64,000 bases of DNA, taken from the NCBI GenBank assembly GCA_043228905.1, contig JBHGNT010000012.1, positions 18,600,001-18,664,000 of the forward strand. Reading direction: 5' to 3'. This stretch comes from Azolla caroliniana. Taxonomy: Eukaryota; Polypodiophyta. Positions 51,708 to 64,000 of the stretch are shown one piece after another; position 1 is the stretch's first letter; each line of letters opens with the position of its first letter. The notes below the pieces were generated by a model. That model was not told the DNA's origin. It searched no databases and worked only from the letters and a program-made list of their open reading frames with translations. The position numbers were made by a program, and so were the translations under genes.

Positions 51708-54700
51708 TCAATCTATCAAAGGCCTTTCGGATGCGGATGTGACGGATGTGGTATCAAACCTATATGCTTTGGTGCTTTGTGTATTAGAAGAAAAGGTAGA
51801 GCTAAACCCGGACGTTTCCATCATATCATTAGATACGCCCATATTGACCACAATCCCACTTTGAGTGTTTCCTACCAGGGCATTCGGCATTGCATGCGTT
51901 CCGTCTTTATCGAGCTTTTCATAGAGAAAGCTCAACACTTGCCTAATGTTTGGCCTCATCTTGCTCTCCTTTTGGGTACACATCTTCAAAAGCTTGATTA
52001 AATTCCGCAACTCATCGGGATCATAATTGTCTTCAAGCTCCGGATCGACCATTAGCATCTTCTTTGCATCGGTCGCAAAATACGGTTGTGCCCAGGAGAC
52101 AAGGTTTCGGTTATCTTGCACTGCCCCTCTTCCCGTGATGAGCTCTAGAAGTAGCACACCATAGCTATATATATCGCTCTTCACATTGAGTTGTCTTGTG
52201 ATCACATACTCGGGATCGAGATAACCTAGAACACAAACCCCCATGTTTATATACGGGTTCATAAAAAAAGGCATCATTAGATGGTTCACACAAAATCGCA
52301 ACATTTCAATCTAGTGTTCGCAGTGTCCGAATGATTAAATTCGGCAAAAAAAAAGAGACAAAAACATGGGCTTTTGCAATAATTTCTCTTTGTTTTCTTA
52401 CCAGGAGTCCCTCGGACATCCGTGCTAATTTGTTCATTAGGAGCAGCCGGTGTGGTCATGGTTGGAGCGGCATGGGCAAGCCCGAAATCGGCAACCTAAA
52501 GGAGAAGAAGCAAATTTTAGGGTTTTGTTAGCAAATGATCATATAGATAGTGACTCTCTCTATCTATATCCACTTCAGAAAAATAATTCCTAGGGTTTTT
52601 GACTATACAAATAAATGCATGTTTTTTTTTTTATTTACTTGTATTGAAACAAACACAGGGAATTAATTGTCTTCAAAGTACCCCCACACACCTTGGCAAC
52701 AAAGTGTTGATCCAGGAGAATGTTGCTTGATTTGATGTCTCTGTGGCACAGGGGAGGATCACAGAAGAAATGCAGATATTCCTTTTTCCAAAGACAAACA
52801 AAGTACAAAACAAAACAAAATCCATGTTAAATCCATGTTCACAATTGTGGCCATTAGTTAGTTCAGATTCAAGGGTTTAGGGTTTAGGGTTTAGTAAAAA
52901 AAGAAAATTAAGTTCAGATTCAAGGGTTTAGAGTTTAGGGTTTAGTAAAATAAAATAAAAACATGAACAAAAAACCTTACCAATGCTGCAGCCACATCAA
53001 TCGCGACTTGGATCCTTGTCCGCCAATCGATCGGAGTTTTGCTATGTCCGGCTGCATGTCCAAGTTTCTAATTTATATATAAAATCAGGAAGAGCTCCAT
53101 GAAGTCATGTTAATGTGGATATATGTATGAGCTTTCATATACTCAAAGAGTTTTCCATCTTCTACATTTCTTCATACATACAGACACTTTTTTTTTTGTT
53201 TTGGATTGATTTGTATACAAATGGATGAATGAATAAACACATACATTGCAAGTGCTCCTTCAAGCTGCCATTCTCCATGTATTCATACACCAGAAACCTG
53301 GCACACAATTGGGATTTTTACAGACAGAGAATCATGAGAACCCCAAGTGGTGATTAGCAAAAAAAATAAAATTCTGCTCATTATGAAGTATACAAAGTTA
53401 ATCCTCAAAATTTCAACTAAAACCCTTAAATCCATAGATCCTTACACTAATCCCTCCATCCTTCACCCCTAAACCCTAAACCCTAAACTATTAATCCTGA
53501 ACCATAAGAAAAGGTTTTCTTCTTGTAAGTTAATAGGCTTAGCACCTCTCAGTCTTGGTGATGCAGAATCCTCAAAAATAATTCTGCTCATTATGAAGCA
53601 TACAAAGTTAATCCTCAAAATTTCAACTAAAACCCTTAAAACCATAGATCCTTAGACTAATCCCTCCATCCTTCACCCTAAAACTTAAACCATTAATCCT
53701 GAACCCATAATAAAAAGCTTTCTTCTTGTAGGTTAATAGGCTTAGCACCTCTCAGTCTTGGTGATGCAGAATCCTCAAAAAAGTTTCTGCTATTTATGAA
53801 GTATACAAAGTTAATCCTCAAATTTTCAACTAAAACCCTTAAAACCATAGATCCTTAGACTAATCCTTCCATCCTTCACCCCTAAACCCTAAACCCTAAA
53901 ACCTAAAACCTAAACCATTAATCCTGAACCCATAATAAAAAGCTTTCTTCTTGTAGGTTAATAGCCTTGGCACCTCTCAGTCTTGGTGATGCAGAATCCT
54001 CGCAACGTTACAAGATGCCGGTGATGGAGGCGACCGAGAAACTCCATCTCTTTGCAGAACTCCTTCTCTCTTTGCCTCGAAACCCTGTACATTCTCTTCA
54101 CAGCCGCGACAAGGCCATCCGCAAAGTGAGCTTTGTATACAGTTCCAAAGCCCCCCTTCCCTATGATAGTGCTGAAATTATCAGTAGATTTCTGGATCTC
54201 CGAGTAGCTGAATCGCCGGAATGTAGTCGAATCTGTGACAAAAAACAGAGCATCAATGACCCAATTCTTCGATTGGAACCAGAAATCCAGCACTATAAAC
54301 CCTAGCTTGATTCGAAAATGGTTATCCATATACCCTAGAACTATAAACCCTAGCTTGATTCGTAAATGGTCATCCATATACCCTAGAACTATAAACCCTA
54401 GCTTGATTCGAAACTGGTTATCCATATACCCTAGAACTATAAACCCTAGCTTGATTCGTAAATGGTTATCCACATACCCTAGCACTGTAAACCCTAACTT
54501 GATTCGAAAATGGTTATCCATATACCCTAGAATTATAAACCCTAGCTTGATTCGAAAATGGTTATCCATATACCCTAGAACTATAAACCCTAGCTTGATT
54601 CGAAAATGGTCATCCATATACCCTAGCACTATAAACCCTAGCTTGATTCGAAAATGGTCATCCATATACCCTAGCACTATAAACCCTATACCGCAAAAAA

Positions 54701-55380
54701 ATATCTGGTACTTAAACCTTAAGCTCCTAAAACCTTGTACTAAATCCAGAAGCTATACAATTAAACCCTAAATGCTACTCCATAAGACCTAAAACCTGAC
54801 CCTAAACCTTAATACATAATCCCTACAACATTACTATGCGAGACCTCAGATCCTAAAACTCCTGATTACTCAAAACTAATTCGCTAATCCCCAATGGCCC
54901 AGATTTATAGGGGAGAGACTGACCTCTGAGCCATTTCCTGAGTGGGTTCTTAGGGCTTTGAAGGACATCCTTGTGATTGATGTAACCATGAGGCGCTTCC
55001 ACATTCTTCGCCAATTGCTTCCTCTGCCTCCTGATGAGGAACACAAGCAATGAAACCAGGGTGAGGGCCGTGACAGTGACAAGGACACCCAGGACAGAGA
55101 TTAGGGTTAGGTGTGAAGATGCTGCACCATGGCCGCTTGCTCTGTTCCCTGCATAGCCAGAAGGATCGCCATTGCCGAGGGAGGAATTGTTGGAGGAATT
55201 GGGCAGATTGACAGTCATATTGGGGTGGTTTCTTGGGAGAGATCTAGGGTAAGGTGGGAGGGCTGGTAGAGTTATGGAAGGATCAGAGGGCAATGCAGGT
55301 ATGGTTATGGAAGGATTTGCAGGTAATGATGGCAATTGAACAGGGGAAGAAGCTCCCCCACTACTAGATTTTCTGTCCAT
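51708..55380 (-). CDS. receptor-like protein kinase with short Ser/Pro-rich ectodomain (At1g49730-like)
   Basis: Exons in transcript order: 54924-55380, 53974-54232, 53245-53297, 52981-53051, 52781... ending 52692 (52692-52781), 52402-52495, 51708-52225; 513 aa. Start chosen at 55380 because the frame above it has no ATG. Residues 1-90 are Ser/Pro/Asn-rich with a doubled NPSIT.PALP unit and Asn-X-Ser/Thr sites. A membrane span is at about 91-116, then a basic stop-transfer (RRQRKQ). Kinase domain about 160-460: GKGGFGTV (177-184), Lys198 in AAVK, catalytic HRDIKSSN (Asp295), DFG (313-315), GTPGYLDPE. It is an RD kinase with all key residues, so probably active at the plasma membrane. No classical signal peptide is visible, as in PERK-type kinases. 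The Ser/Thr-rich tail ends [13 protein letters not shown]. Ligand and pathway are unknown. Introns 1, 2 and 4 carry telomere-like repeats. Confidence 0.92.
52871..52955 (+). repeat. telomere-like TTTAGGG repeats in receptor kinase intron 4
   Basis: TTCAGATTCAAGGG followed by two or three TTTAGGG units occurs twice about 50 bases apart. TTTAGGG is the plant telomere repeat. Only a few units are present, so this is an interstitial motif, not a telomere. Confidence 0.85.
53365..54000. repeat. three tandem ~205-225 bp copies in receptor kinase intron 2, reaching into exon 2
   Basis: Units start near 53,365, 53,578 and 53,783 with TTCTGCTCATTATGAAG or a variant. They run through AGTTAATCCTCAAAATTTCA, one to three CCCTAAA units (53,468-53,490, 53,685-53,695, 53,880-53,920) and TTTCTTCTTGTA.GTTAATAG, and end in CACCTCTCAGTCTTGGTGAT plus GCAGAATCCTC. 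In the third unit those last bases are the end of exon 2 and its splice donor. The first two copies are decoys. Confidence 0.85.
54290..54690. repeat. 48-bp tandem array, about 8 copies, receptor kinase intron 1
   Basis: The unit is CCCTAGCTTGATTCG, then AAAATGGTTATCCATATACC, then CTAGAACTATAAA. Copies start near 54,301, 54,349, 54,397, 54,445, 54,492, 54,541, 54,589 and 54,637 with a few substitutions each. Because 48 is a multiple of three and the unit has stop-free frames on both strands, long apparent open frames run through it. It ends near the AAACCCTA-rich stretch up to 54,780. Confidence 0.92.
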
Positions 55381-55423
55381 ATCTTTCTCTCTGTCTCTCT
55401 CTCTCTCTTTCAATCTTTCTGTA

Positions 55424-55431
55424 TATTTATA
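55424..55431 (-). promoter_or_regulatory. TATA-like element of the receptor kinase
   Basis: On the minus strand CATATAAATATACAG lies 44-51 bases upstream of the start codon. If used, the leader would be only about 15-20 bases, which is short; a transcription start further upstream remains possible. Confidence 0.35.
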
Positions 55432-55616
55432 TGTTCTTCTAGTATCCCTGTATAACCCCTACAGAATCCATAGCTGAATCAAAACAAAAAGAGGAAAAGC
55501 TCAATAGGGTCTGCAGGGTACCAATAGAAGCTCTCTGTTTACCATACTTTGATCTGTTTGCAGAGTGCTCTGTTATCATTGGAAATGAAGAAGCAAATAT
55601 GATTAACATTAGAATC

Positions 55617-55621
<5 letters not shown>

Positions 55622-55648
<27 letters not shown>
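55622..55648. repeat. (AG)n microsatellite upstream of the receptor kinase
   Basis: Thirteen GA units about 240 bases before the kinase start, reading CT on the gene strand, as is usual for plant promoters and leaders. Confidence 0.9.
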
Positions 55649-55649
<1 letters not shown>

Positions 55650-55825
55650 CAGATTAGTCTGTTTTAGAATGTATGTGTGGTTTTTGTGTGGCCTTGAGCT
55701 GAAGTCATAAATATAGATGTAAATTCATGATCAGAGGAAGATGAGTACAATACAAAATACAAAATACAAATACAAAGAGAGAGAGCCTTCTTTTGCTGCT
55801 TCTGTAAGCTTCTTCATGAAGAAAA

Positions 55826-56155
55826 TGTATGTATGTATGTATGTATGCATGCATGCATGCATGGATGTATGTATACAAAACACATACATATATACATTCA
55901 ATCTCTATGTATGCATGCATGCATGCATGTATACAGAATACATACATATATACATAAATCATAATACATATATACATTCTATCTCTATGTATGTATGTAT
56001 GTATGTGATGTATGTAATGTATACATACATACATACATATGTATATACATTCTATCTCTATGTCTCTATGCATGTATGTATGTATGTATGTATGTATGTA
56101 TCATTGTATGTATGTATGTATGTATGTATGTACATATGTATGTATATAAATCAAA
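55826..56155. repeat. ATGT/CATA/GCAT microsatellite cluster with a repeated larger unit
   Basis: (GTAT)n, (GCAT)n and (ACAT)n tracts alternate. A composite unit (ACATATATACATT, then CTATCTCTATGTATG, then a GCATGC or GTATGT tract) recurs about four times. Alternating TGTA and TACA tracts are self-complementary. Open frames full of Met, Tyr, Cys, His and Val across it are artefacts. Confidence 0.85.
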
Positions 56156-56333
56156 GAAATTTGCTTCTCTGATTATGTCCTGCTTCCATCCTCTCTTTTC
56201 TTTTCAATTTCTCTCTCTCTTTTGTGAGTTTGGTGTTTGCTTCTCTGGTGCCACCCTGCCATGGCCACCTCACTCACTCTCTTGTCTTTCTGTCTCTGTC
56301 TCTCTGTCTCTGTCTCTGTCTCTCTCTTGGGTA

Positions 56334-56356
56334 GGGTGGGGTGGGGTGGGGTGGGG
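56334..56356 (+). other. G-quadruplex-type GGGT/GGGG run
   Basis: GGGTGGGGTGGGGTGGGG and one more G4 block give five runs of three or four G separated by single T bases, the ideal pattern for a parallel quadruplex. It is about 960 bases upstream of the receptor kinase, on the strand opposite to that gene's coding strand. Confidence 0.75.
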
Positions 56357-58121
56357 CATTTAAACTCTTAGGTTTCCTTGTCCTTTTTGGTTTTGTTTTG
56401 AGTAACAAAAAGCTTCCTCCTCTCTTGAGTCTTTACCATATTTTGCCCATCCAACCCCCCAATCACTCACTATAAAGTTATGTTCCTTATGGTCTTTGTT
56501 TTCATAGCAAGTTATACACTCCTTGGAACCTTTGTTTTCATATAGCACAGTGATATGTTCATTCTGGCCTTTGGTTTTATAGCTTGCGCGTGTGCTCGGG
56601 GGACTTTTGATGCCCCCAGGATCGTCCAAAAGCTCGAGAAAAAGAAGAAGAGCAAACACGTGTGTCCGTGCGTGCTTGCTTGCCTTTGGGGAGGGCCCCA
56701 TGTCACACTATAAAATCCAGAACGAACGGATATTTATTTATATTTGGCACCTTTGCTTATTCGAGTCGTGAAAAATTTCACAAACCAAACACTAAAAAAA
56801 GTAAAGGTTAAAAAAAAAACGTGGCATTCATGTTTTTTTTTCACCTCTCTCTATCCCGAGCCCCCCCCCCCCCCCATGATACACACCTAGATGAGGGAAT
56901 CTCAACCCGAGCCCGGAAATGTTTCCAAATGTTGATCTCATCTTTCTTATCAGTTTAGGGGGGGGCAATCTGTCTCATTGTTCTCCCCAATTGTATATGG
57001 TCTTGGCTTCAATTGAGCTCTTTGCCTCTTTCCATGGTCTTATGTTTAGGTTGCTAATTGGCTTCTCAAGTATACCATGGTTTCGCTTTGATAAGGTTAT
57101 GGTGACGCAGGACTGAAGATGCAAATTAAAGTCGATGATCCTATGTTTTTCCAATGGATGTTGGAGCACCTTACCTTTCTTTCGGAAATGGTTTATTTGG
57201 TCCTCTCGAGTGCCATGCGAGAAAACCCCCTTGTTATTATGTAGGACAAATAGTGAAATTGTCGCGAAACGGTTGGAGACTCCCAGAGTTAAAGAGTATG
57301 AGTCCAACAGTGCTATAAATTTTCCATTTGTGTGGATTTGAAAAAGTGCACCCTGGGGAGTAGTAGAATCTTAGGGCATATACCAATTTGTTCAAAAGGT
57401 TAATAATAATAGTTATAACTAAATTTGGATTAGTGGGTGTATAATTAGTACATAATCCGATTGTATTCTTTGTCAGCCCATGGGAGCTCATACAATTATC
57501 TAAATTGGACTGCTTTGGAATAGATCCTCGCTTTACTTGACCATGCTTGACATTGACTATAATTGACCCTCAATTGCTTCACACAGAGTGAAGTCAAGCA
57601 TTTTTGTCTTAATTTCAATGTATTACATTGAGTGAAGTCAAGCATTTTGTCTTAATTTCAATATATATGTTACATTGAGTGAAGTCAAGCGTTTTATATT
57701 GTATTTGTTTCAATGTATTTGTTTATGAGGCCTTAAATTTTCCAACACAAATTAGACTGCATTTTCCGAGAGGGGAATTTACTCCCGGCTCATTTTAAAC
57801 ACTTAATTTAGTGGCCCTTTTTTTCCATTTTTATTTACTAATTTGTTTTCGTTTTTCTTTAACAATCTATTTATTATGTATTTAAAAGGAAAAACAAATT
57901 CGATTTGTTTTTAAAAAAGAAAATCAAGGAAATTAAAAAAAAAATCCGGATTCCCAAGTCCAAAACTCCGGAAAAGCAGATTCCGTACCACACGCTTTCT
58001 GCCAGCTCAGCCGGAGCTGCGTCCCTACGTGGCCACGCACGTGCTGACGTGGACCTCCTAGGACCACTCCTTCCTGATGATGCTCATTCCCAATGATATA
58101 TTCACCATATTTCATATACAT
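56357..58121. other. intergenic, no gene recognised
   Basis: Contains a 15-base C run at 56,861-56,875. A phrase GAGTGAAGTCAAGC.TTT recurs three times at 57,585-57,695, about 55 bases apart. A moderately GC-rich patch lies at 57,990-58,070. No coding region was identified. Confidence 0.45.
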
Positions 58122-58402
<281 letters not shown>

Positions 58403-58791
58403 TGTATGATGATGATGCAATAGATCCTCCTCCTCATTTCTCATGTTGAGAGGTGTTTGGTCACATGTACATACCCACCATACAGACACCATACACCATA
58501 CATACATACACGTGTAAGTGCTCATCCACCATACGTACATACCCACCATACATACATACATGTGTAATTGCTCATCCACCATACATACTGATACATACCT
58601 AGGGCTCGCTTCCTACATATAGCTCATCGACAAAAGAAAAGAAAATTGATTGCTCGCCTTATCCATACGTGTATTGTGTCTTTGGAATTGCCTGCCTTTT
58701 CCAAAGTCGATTAGTAGTAGATTTTGCCGAGCAACATGCTTCGGACACAAATCCAATCGAGAGGAGACAAGAAGACAAAGGATAGCTCCTC

Positions 58792-58793
<2 letters not shown>

Positions 58794-58822
<29 letters not shown>
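58794..58822. repeat. 29-base poly-C tract
   Basis: Twenty-nine consecutive C bases followed by TCCCCCTC. Length is likely to be unreliable in sequencing. Confidence 0.9.
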
Positions 58823-58825
<3 letters not shown>

Positions 58826-61800
58826 CCCTCGATAAGGTTGGAGCTCGTATGGGTTTCCCATGCCTAGGTTCTTCTTGCTTTCAAAAAGCCTCCAAGTCTA
58901 AGAGACGTCCCTTTTCAGAATAGAACTTTTTTTTTCGGGATTTGACAACAATTTACATACCCATTTTATCACTTTGCATGATTGCCCTTTAGGTGGTGCA
59001 TCTTTCCCCGTCAAAAGAAAAGGTTATTTGATTTGGAAGGCTTTTCGAATAACGTGGTGGGGGGGATACAAAGCTTCGAATGAGAGCAATTGAGGGAAAA
59101 AGGTACAAATCATTACACGAAGAGGGACTGAAAAAAGACATTACATGGTAGAGGAGGATAAACATTGATAAATAATGCATTATAATTCGAACAAGAAAGA
59201 AAATAAAGCATTTCCTCCTAATGGCATTGTTGTTTGGTTATGCCTTAAGGCAGGGAAATATTGCTTCCAACACGAACGAATGCATCACTTGAAACATGAG
59301 AGTTTTGATTACATAAGCATATCACATCTAATTCCAGGTTCTCATAATAACTCTCACATGTGGAAGTCATCACTTTTTAATCATTTTCTACATGCATCGA
59401 GAGTTAGCTGCCATGACCACGATTTCTCACATACCCATGTGACATGGCACGACAAGACGTGGTATCTTCTCAAAATTTCTTTCTCATCTCAATTTCATTG
59501 ATAGATGGGTGTTGTTTCTTTCAAATAGAAGAAAGGTGTTCTCAATCTAAATGTGCTCCCCTAAGAACAAGACATCATGGTTGGGGACAGAAATAATTAA
59601 TTTTCATAAAGTGTCATTTTGATACTTTTCACTATCAAATCACGAGAAATGATTATTGACGGCATGTTTGGGACTATGGTAAACTCAAGCGGGGTTTTGC
59701 ATATCATGGTACACTTAAAATGACATTTTTACATCTTTTGCACATATGAGTACACGATGGCTCATGGTACATATGCCAATCCTACATGATGAAGACTAGA
59801 GGGTTTCGAACTATGAACAATAGACATGTGCACAACGTTAGGGTGGACAATAACAAGCCGATGCTCATCCATATGGAATAGACTAACTGACACATCAAAC
59901 AAATCAATCTTACAAAGCACCACAACAATCATTCCTCGAGGATCAAACTAATGTCAATATGGTGATTGTCTACTACATTGGATTGTACTTGTGTGGAGAA
60001 TACCAAGTTAGCCATAGCAAACAAATCATCAAGAGTATTATTGCCCAAAGAGGTCAAATATGAACCTACAAGAAAAAAGGAGTGTGCATCAAATATGAAA
60101 ACAAATTGTAGTTGTTGTTCACATGAGTAGATGGTGACAATACATTAGGGCTCATGCTTATGAACTTGTTTATTATTGATAAATTTGTAGTTGTCAACAT
60201 TGAATCCATGAACATGCATAAATAAAGATATTGTGAACCGTGAGTTTGAGCTTGCCTTGGGCCTTGCAAAAAAGTTAAGCGGTTAGGTTTCCCAAGTTTC
60301 ACTTTTGGTTTGTTCGAATTGATAATCATGATGTAAGCAACAAATTTCAAAATTGCTTGCAAATTAGTGCATTACCCTGACATTTTTTAATGTTTAGTTT
60401 GATGTTCGAAACTTTTATAATAGTCCTATTCATTTGTGCACATATGATGTTTAAGCTCCAAAGTGAGCTTAACTAAAACTTTGTCATGCCCTCCTTATGT
60501 TCATCTTAACTTCATACTAGACACATTCATTGAGATTGCATCGAGCAAATTACAATGGAGTATTTGATAGTCCAAGCTAAAATTAATCACCCATGTTTCC
60601 GTGACGTTTTAAAAGAGTTATGATGCCCTCCATCTGAATGATAGGCAATTGTGGCAAAGGACATATGATAAACTCCCTCAGAATGTTAATAAATGGCATA
60701 GAAATTAGAAGTTTCTTATTTTCCATGAAAATCTTCAATTAATAAGCACATCATCATATGCTTTTTGTCAGAAATTGGCATCTTGAAAGGATCTAACAAA
60801 AAACGATAATGAGCTACATCGATTTTAAATAAGATAACTTCCATGTTAAAACACTTGATTTTCGTGAAGATTTAACAAAGGAAAGAAATTACAAGTCCCA
60901 TGCTAAACCAAAAACAATGGATAACATGATGATTAGCACTAGAAATTCATGGGTTACTCTCGAGAGATTCATCTTGGAAAGTGATAATAAAATGTCAATA
61001 ATATAGATTATCTGTCAAATTAGAATCAATACTATGTTGCCATAAATAGACAAGAAAGATTATGATATATTTCGAGAAATTTAACCATGCGTTTTAGCCG
61101 AAGATATATCTAAATTTTCGAGCGAAACCATCACAAGATGCATTGCGCTCAACACACGATTGTCGTGTAAATGTTATATTGCCTTGTATATATATTATTA
61201 AAAAACCCACATGTTTTGTCTGTATTACTATGATAAAAAGCTAGACTCACTCCTTTCCACAAAATGGAATATCATCGTTAGAACCTTTGGGAATATAGTT
61301 CTTTGATACATGTGCAAAGAGAAGGTGTAATTTCTATAATAATGCACACTTCTTTTTTGCATTGCAATACACGCATTAATATATCCAATGTTGTTTCGTG
61401 GCATTTGCATACTTATACATGCATTGTTTTTCACAATTTCCAATGGATTAATTATACACACATCATACCTCTATCTTACTCATTTATACCTTCAATTAAA
61501 ATCCGACGAAAGTTTCTTAGCTTTTCATACATACCATACGTGGAAGAAATATCATCACCATCTACCATGTCACACAGTGCTACTGAATAGATTTCACGCT
61601 CAACCGTACAAGCGTGTTATGTAAAGTCGATTTAACCCAAAGAGTAAGAGCACCATAATAGTAGTGCCAACCACATATAAATGAAGAAACATAAAGTATA
61701 TTGCTTAGGCAAGCGAACACATAAGATAATATTACTCACCCTCAGTTTCTCCTTAACTTTTTTCTGTGGCCATGTCTAGTAAATTGATGAGCTATAAATT

Positions 61801-62329
61801 GAGAATGCTCTTTCTATCACACACGTACAAATATATTTCATCCTGAAATTTTTTAGCAAGGTTATTTGATCAAAGTATACCTCCCTCTATTTTGAGTATG
61901 CTCTACCACATGTATAATTATGAGTAGTTTGTTTCTAGTGGTTTTCATATACCCATAATGTTGGGTGTTCAAATGTGAAATGTTTGTTAGTTGCTCTTCC
62001 AAGTATATTTCAATTGTGGAGTAACCATTCCTAGGATGCAAAGTCCATGTTATATCTAGATAATAAAATTGATATGTGGAAGCATGGTTGTTTAGAATAC
62101 CTACATTATGTCAATTCCCATCCAACTAGAGATAATCATATGGACTTCCCAATGATACTATGTTCCATATAATCGATCTAGGTTATCCCCTTGAACACCT
62201 TTCGCTTGTTTCAGTATATGAAAATTTGTTATACTTCCATGAGGTGAAAACAATACACAATCTATATATAATAATAATCCCATCAATACCAATTCGAGGA
62301 TATGATTATATTATAGGCATAACCTTACG
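58823..62329. other. intergenic, no gene recognised
   Basis: 3.5 kb of AT-rich DNA with short open frames on both strands and no recognisable protein motifs, RNA genes or clear repeats. Confidence 0.45.
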
Positions 62330-62650
62330 AACCAAGGGTAGAATAGTTAGGAAACTAGTTATCCTAGGTTTTGGGCCAAACCTATATGGACCTATGACAC
62401 GTGGGAGCACGTAGTGGGTTGGGAGTCTTCAACGTTGAGCTATATAAAGGGGACTTGCTACCTCATTCATTATGACATTTTGAGATGTTGTTGAGACTCT
62501 ATTGGTGAGGCTAAACTCTGTTCTTTAGATCCATTATTCAACATCCAAGGTGTAACATACGGTACTATTTGGTGGTATGGGACTCCGATGGTATTTTATG
62601 TTCATCTCAAATCCTTTGCTTTGGGGCCGTCAGTGTGGTGCTTATCATTA
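62330..62650 (+). mobile_element. LTR-like fragment, family B copy 2
   Basis: Collinear with 31,480-31,790 (see that entry for shared blocks). This copy keeps a TATA box (GCTATATAAAGGGG at about 62,438), followed about 35-40 bases later by ATTATGACATTTTGAG. The layout fits an LTR with promoter and downstream R-U5-like part. No partner LTR, primer-binding site or coding region is seen nearby, so it would be a solo or truncated copy. Confidence 0.5.
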
Positions 62651-64000
62651 GTATGATTGCAATACGCTAGTTAATATAATGAAAACCTTGGTTCAAATAA
62701 TCAAAACATGTGTCAAACATATGGATTATGTCGCATTAAAGAACGTGAATAAATATCTTATCATAAATTACATACAAGGTTGTTAATTCAAGAAGTTTCA
62801 TCAACATTGATTTGTAGTTTAAGGATATCTTCACCACAAATCCGTTCTGAATGCGCATCCATTAACTTTTTTAATGGAGCACAATGACCCAATTTCACAT
62901 GGCAATCACCTTCTTCAGTAACATGAAAACATGTATAGCTTAGTTGAGCTACCTTGACATGTGAGTGCATGGAGTGCATGTTAGTCATGGATTGGGGTCA
63001 ATATAAAGAATTCCAATAGACAAAAAGTAGCCCTAAACATGCATAAAGGGGACATGTATGGGCTTTTCCCACTTGCAATCAACTCAAAACGGATCATGTC
63101 ATAGGGTGAGCCATGTAAAAGCTGGTGTAATAAATTTAGCAAAATTGGTTAAGAATGGGATCAACAAAAGTTGACCTTTTATTACAAATAATGGATTGGC
63201 ATGGGATGCCAAGATGTGGCATCAATACTTCATCAAAACATTAGCTAATGTGTTTGAGAAAGGTTCATATTAGATTATGGGCAATGAACATTGGAAGTGT
63301 TTCCACACATGGATAGGTTCAAAATATCACTACCTTTACAAGTAGTACAAAATGACCTTTGGGTGATGATAAAAACAGTTTTAAGTTGATTGCAAATATG
63401 TGAAAATGAGAACCTTATCGAGATCCTTCGTTTACTTATATGATTGTTTTTGGGGAAATAAAGAAAATTTGTGATGTACATCACAAATGTTCTCAAACAA
63501 TTATATCTCATAAAGTTCAGAAAACCCTATTCAAGTTCGTTGGATGTATTTTAGGTGTAGGATATTAAAACTAGTAAAAACTACAATGGTATCTTATCCT
63601 TGCACGATTCTCTCAACAATTACGTTAAAGACTTTCTCCCCCATCTAATATATTATACAACACCACAATTTATGTGAAAGAGAATTTATGACATTTATGT
63701 TGTAAAGTCCATAGCATGACTATTGTGTGACTTGGTAACTAGTAGGATCTTAACAACATATGTGTGTGCTTCTATTTTGATTTTTGTAATGAGACATTAT
63801 ATGCAACGAGTTAAATTCGTGAAGGCTCAAGCTTAATGACAAGAGCCACGTGAAGATTTACCATAGTCGTCACATTAACTATGGTTAAAGAAGGTTTACT
63901 AAGGTGAAGAAGGTAATTGCATGGAACACATTGGAGATAAGAACATTGACTCAAGATCAAGCTAAAAATAGAAGAAGCAAAAATAGAGCAACACAAGATC
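62651..64000. other. window end, no gene recognised
   Basis: AT-rich sequence without recognised coding, RNA or mobile features. Possible continuation of an element or gene beyond the window cannot be judged. Confidence 0.4.

Noticed and set aside
54250-54690. CRISPR-like regular direct repeats
   Set aside because: The units are contiguous without unique spacers, in a eukaryotic intron; a plain tandem array.
53958-54771. Long open frames (up to 239 codons) on both strands through receptor kinase intron 1
   Set aside because: They are produced by the 48-bp repeat, whose length is a multiple of three; the minus frame only continues into true exon 2 by chance, and proper splice sites place exon 2 at 53974-54232.
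55705-56363. Overlapping frames of 122-143 codons made of Met, Tyr, Cys, His and Val
   Set aside because: Translations of ATGT/CATA/GCAT microsatellites in all frames.

Overview
The window is nuclear DNA of a flowering plant. The evidence is spliced genes with GT/AG introns of 70 to 2,000 bases, AT-rich intergenic DNA full of decayed transposons and microsatellites, and protein families found only in plants or in plant form: a plant-type tyrosylprotein sulfotransferase, a PTS2-targeted peroxisomal malate dehydrogenase and a PERK-like receptor kinase. I cannot name the species. No previously undescribed multi-gene system is visible; the most notable signals are nested transposons, repeat-laden introns and one domain fusion.

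Six protein-coding genes could be assembled exon by exon. Each gives one uninterrupted frame once introns are removed. (1) 803-10900 (+): UTP25/NOF1, a nucleolar ribosome-biogenesis factor, 24 exons, 767 aa. (2) 13621-17695 (+): peroxisomal NAD-malate dehydrogenase, 9 exons, 350 aa, with an N-terminal PTS2 on its own small first exon. (3) 19039-25606 (-): tyrosylprotein sulfotransferase (TPST), 12 exons, 520 aa, convergent with gene 2. (4) 30756-35052 (-): TMEM245/AI-2E-transporter-like membrane protein, 2 coding exons, 750 aa. (5) 39284-44288 (-): ubiquitin-like plus SAYSvFN-domain ER membrane protein, 7 exons, 211 aa. (6) 51708-55380 (-): receptor-like kinase with a short Ser/Pro-rich ectodomain, 7 exons, 513 aa. 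The genes do unrelated housekeeping or signalling jobs, and nothing suggests a cluster.

Between and inside the genes lie decayed mobile elements. A 447-bp hAT-like MITE with a perfect 8-bp target duplication sits in the B box of a SINE-like sequence inside the TMEM245 intron. A second MITE family has three copies, two of them 10-20 bases from TPST splice donors. Related LTR-like fragments lie at 31.5 and 62.4 kb and possibly at 0-0.5 kb, and a PPR-gene relic lies at 48.4-48.8 kb. Tandem repeats include a minisatellite in the TMEM245 leader, telomere-like CCCTAAA-containing arrays in the introns of the receptor kinase, and a roughly 280-bp GTATGT array at 58.1-58.4 kb. From about 56 kb to the end I see no protein-coding gene.
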